DNA of 5,871 bases from CAYXRK01 sp964467615 (GTDB lineage Bacteria > Hydrogenedentota > Hydrogenedentia > Hydrogenedentales > GCA-2746185). The notes below the pieces were generated by a model. The model was not told where the DNA came from. It did no database searches and was given only the letters and a program-made list of their open reading frames with translations. The position numbers were made by a program, and so were the translations under genes. The stretch covers positions 1 through 5,871 of the forward strand of contig CAYXRK010000247.1 in NCBI GenBank assembly GCA_964467615.1. The letters run 5' to 3'. Numbering within the stretch: the stretch's first letter is position 1; every line of letters starts with the position of its first letter. Positions 5,861-5,871 of the stretch are shown in pieces.

Positions 5861-5871
5861 AAGTTAACGCC

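Overview
The window looks like chromosomal DNA from a Gram-negative (two-membrane) bacterium of fairly high GC. It encodes a lipoprotein with an outer-membrane-type sorting signal, an outer-membrane beta-barrel protein and a secreted thioredoxin-like protein. The phylum cannot be fixed from sequence alone. The gene content would suit a PVC/FCB-type or related uncultured lineage, but this is only an impression. All protein genes read on the minus strand; the only plus-strand gene is a tRNA.

Layout from the right edge, following minus-strand transcription: positions 5770-5860 hold a compact palindromic repeat cluster with three 21-nt-spaced units and one inverted arm. Next is a 688-residue lipoprotein (5734-3668) with an N-terminal TPR-like region, about three Ig-like beta-sandwich repeats and a C-terminal CsgG/LpoB-like domain. 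It overlaps by 17 bp the start of a 518-residue FadL/PorV-like outer-membrane barrel protein (3684-2128). The two very probably form one operon and one envelope assembly. A weak terminator-like hairpin and a 132-bp element bounded by 23-bp inverted repeats (1966-2097) follow the barrel gene.

The middle (about 1489-1966) is a junction. A complete tRNA-Glu(UUC) with encoded CCA (plus strand) faces a 5'-truncated fragment of a NuoB/energy-converting-hydrogenase small-subunit gene (minus strand, 1906-1688). A long imperfect hairpin lies between them. The gene fragment, the inverted-repeat element and the tRNA together suggest past rearrangement.

The left part is a second minus-strand operon. A DUF1223 secreted thioredoxin-fold protein (1180-413) is coupled by a 4-base ATGA overlap to a membrane-anchored alpha/beta hydrolase (416 to beyond the left edge). 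Divergent sigma70-like promoters, both with a TTGAAG -35 box, serve this operon and the tRNA in the 308-bp gap 1181-1488.

No CRISPR array, transposase, integrase or recognisable defence system was seen. The most interesting items are the lipoprotein/barrel pair, the gene remnant beside the tRNA, and the two unrelated inverted-repeat elements.
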